Shown one piece after another: positions 6,457 to 6,759 of a DNA stretch of 6,759 bases (positions within the stretch are counted from its first letter, which is position 1; each line of letters opens with the position of its first letter). Below the pieces are notes generated by a model. The model did not search any database. It had not been told where the DNA came from and worked only from the letters and a program-made list of their open reading frames with translations. Source of the DNA: Dehalococcoidia bacterium (GTDB lineage Bacteria > Chloroflexota > Dehalococcoidia > Dehalococcoidales > JAUXAE01); NCBI GenBank assembly GCA_030665535.1, contig DAOUZU010000052.1, positions 1 to 6,759 of the forward strand. The letters are read 5' to 3'. Made by a program: the position numbers and the translations under genes.

Positions 6457-6641
6457 TTTGTCGTATGTCCCTGTAGCTCAGCGGAATAGAGCGGCTGCCT
6501 TCTAAGCAGCGGGTCGCAGGTTCGAATCCTGCCAGGGACGCCACTCTCAAAGCTAATTCTTCGGTCTTTATCTGATTTCTGAGTGTTTTCGGTGTTTTGT
6601 TTGGCAAATTGCTTAACAATATGCTTAACTTTTCTCTTCAT
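6450..6641 (-). CDS. Small open frame (63 aa) running antisense through the tRNA; start well supported, product uncertain
   Basis: The ATG at 6639-6641 overlaps the stop of the upstream gene as ATGA and has AAGGAGG six bases before it, one of the best initiation signals in the window. The first 34 or so residues are basic and AT-rich in coding (many AAA, AGA and AAC codons) and resemble no family I recognise. From about residue 35 the frame is simply the antisense of the tRNA-Arg gene, a sequence often annotated by mistake as a hypothetical protein. A likely reading is that a gene of a mobile element begins here and that integration at the tRNA replaced its original 3' part. It could also be a true short cistron or have no function at all. 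Confidence 0.35.
   Translation of the reverse strand: MKRKVKHIVKQFAKQNTENTQKSDKDRRISFESGVPGRIRTCDPLLRRQPLYSAELQGHTTKW
6467..6543 (+). tRNA. tRNA-Arg, anticodon TCT, CCA encoded
   Basis: A full cloverleaf can be folded by hand. The acceptor stem GTCCCTG (6467-6473) pairs with CAGGGAC (6533-6539). The D stem GCTC pairs with GAGC (6489-6492) around a nine-base loop containing GG. The anticodon stem GCTGC (6494-6498) pairs with GCAGC (6506-6510) around the loop CTTCTAA, with anticodon TCT at 6501-6503. The variable loop is GGGTC, and the T stem GCAGG pairs with CCTGC around TTCGAAT. The discriminator is G6540 and CCA is at 6541-6543. It decodes AGA, and AGG by wobble. U36 followed by A37 suggests t6A at position 37, so it is not an expected substrate of MiaA. 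All stems pair without mismatch, so the gene is intact even though it abuts a probable integrated element. Confidence 0.98.
6583..6629. repeat. Two pairs of 7-bp direct repeats near the tRNA 3' end
   Basis: GTGTTTT occurs at 6583-6589 and 6592-6598 (period 9), and GCTTAAC occurs at 6611-6617 and 6623-6629 (period 12). Short direct repeats beside an attachment site are typical of integrase arm or excisionase binding sites. With motifs this short in AT-rich DNA, chance remains a fair explanation. Confidence 0.35.
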
Positions 6642-6759
6642 TTCTTCCCTCCTTTAGGCTCTCTTTTCCTTATGTAATTTAGATTTAAAACTACCCAATC
6701 TCTTCCAAATTTTCTTCCCTTAATGCGCCCCTCCTCAAGAAGCTTCCTCACCCTTCTAT
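6638..6759 (-). CDS. Excisionase-like helix-turn-helix protein, C-terminal 39 residues (cut by window edge)
   Basis: Reading leftward from the right edge, the frame gives 39 codons and a TGA at 6638-6640. The pattern VRKLLEEGRIKGRKFGRDWVV followed by a short basic tail (REPKGGKK) matches the second half of the small winged helix-turn-helix domain of MerR/excisionase-type proteins (HTH_17). In these, an 'EGRIKG-K-GR-W' segment forms the turn and wing after the recognition helix. Such proteins are often excisionases or directionality factors of mobile elements, but also plain regulators. The N-terminal part lies outside the window. It uses AGA, AGG and AAA codons heavily, unlike the GC-rich genes to the left. 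Its TGA overlaps the ATG of the next small frame. Family call is by eye; the specific role is inference. Confidence 0.6.
   Translation of the reverse strand, partial: RRVRKLLEEGRIKGRKFGRDWVVLNLNYIRKREPKGGKK
6648..6654 (-). promoter_or_regulatory. Strong ribosome binding site before the small frame at 6641
   Basis: AAGGAGG on the minus strand, six bases before the ATG at 6639-6641. It lies inside the last codons of the upstream helix-turn-helix gene. Its quality supports real initiation there, although the Lys/Gly-rich coding of that gene end could produce it by chance. Confidence 0.45.

Larger units (their letters stand above)
6544..6759. mobile_element. Probable edge of an integrated element, with tRNA-Arg as attachment site
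   Basis: The G+C content falls to about 37% (hand count) immediately after the CCA of the tRNA. The only genes seen are an excisionase-like fragment and a small overlapping frame, both pointing toward the tRNA. The tRNA 3' half is the commonest target of tyrosine recombinases, which leave the tRNA intact as here. No integrase and no second copy of the tRNA 3' end lie within the window, so the right border and the recombinase are unproven. Confidence 0.5.

Noticed and set aside
6542..6589. Possible terminator after the tRNA: CACTC (6542-6546) pairing with GAGTG (6581-6585), then TTTT
   Set aside because: Only five pairs around a loop of more than 30 bases; too weak to call a hairpin terminator.
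6437..6619. Minus-strand 60-aa frame with a GFEPATRCLEG pattern
   Set aside because: This is the familiar antisense translation of a tRNA gene (here tRNA-Arg), a well-known false protein. Its start lacks the strong ribosome binding site of the 6641 frame.
6641..6720. Repeated 10-mer TTTCTTCCCT at 6641-6650 and 6711-6720
   Set aside because: Both copies fall in purine-rich Lys/Arg/Gly coding on the minus strand in different reading phases; composition explains them well enough.

Overview
This is a GC-rich bacterial chromosome segment (by eye about 60% G+C up to the tRNA). It is dominated by one minus-strand operon, transcribed from right to left: dxs, pgk, apgM, tpiA, miaA. The organism is most likely a member of the Chloroflexota, possibly Dehalococcoidia-like. 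Three things suggest this: an archaeal-type phosphoglycerate mutase (ApgM) sits inside a glycolytic operon, the Pgk has a GGGST loop, and dxs, pgk, apgM and tpiA are linked. The assignment is inference from motifs and gene order, because no search could be run.

Layout from left to right: positions 1-553 hold the N-terminal 184 residues of MiaA, which runs off the left edge. TpiA follows at 588-1358, ApgM at 1369-2574, Pgk at 2567-3769 and Dxs at 3828-5747, all complete on the minus strand. Junctions are tight: an 8-nt overlap between pgk and apgM, 10 nt between apgM and tpiA, 34 nt between tpiA and miaA, and 58 nt between dxs and pgk. Upstream of dxs, two divergent sigma-70-like promoters stand with their -35 boxes back to back. 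One serves the operon. The other serves a plus-strand gene for a small COG2426-type membrane protein (5876-6421). A tRNA-Arg gene with anticodon TCT and an encoded CCA follows at 6467-6543, with its own likely promoter.

The operon makes metabolic sense. TpiA yields glyceraldehyde 3-phosphate, and Pgk and ApgM belong to the lower glycolytic route toward pyruvate. Dxs condenses these two compounds to start the MEP isoprenoid pathway, and MiaA uses the MEP product DMAPP to modify tRNA. Enolase, pyruvate kinase, GAPDH and the later MEP enzymes are not in the window.

Directly after the tRNA 3' end the base composition drops to about 37% G+C (hand count, 80 of 216). This tail carries the end of a minus-strand gene for an excisionase-like helix-turn-helix protein. 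A small open frame overlaps it by ATGA, has a near-perfect ribosome binding site, and runs antisense through the tRNA. Two pairs of short direct repeats lie close to the tRNA end. Together these look like the edge of an integrated mobile element that used the tRNA-Arg gene as its attachment site. This is the least ordinary part of the window. The rest is housekeeping sequence, and no clearly new biological system is visible within these bounds.
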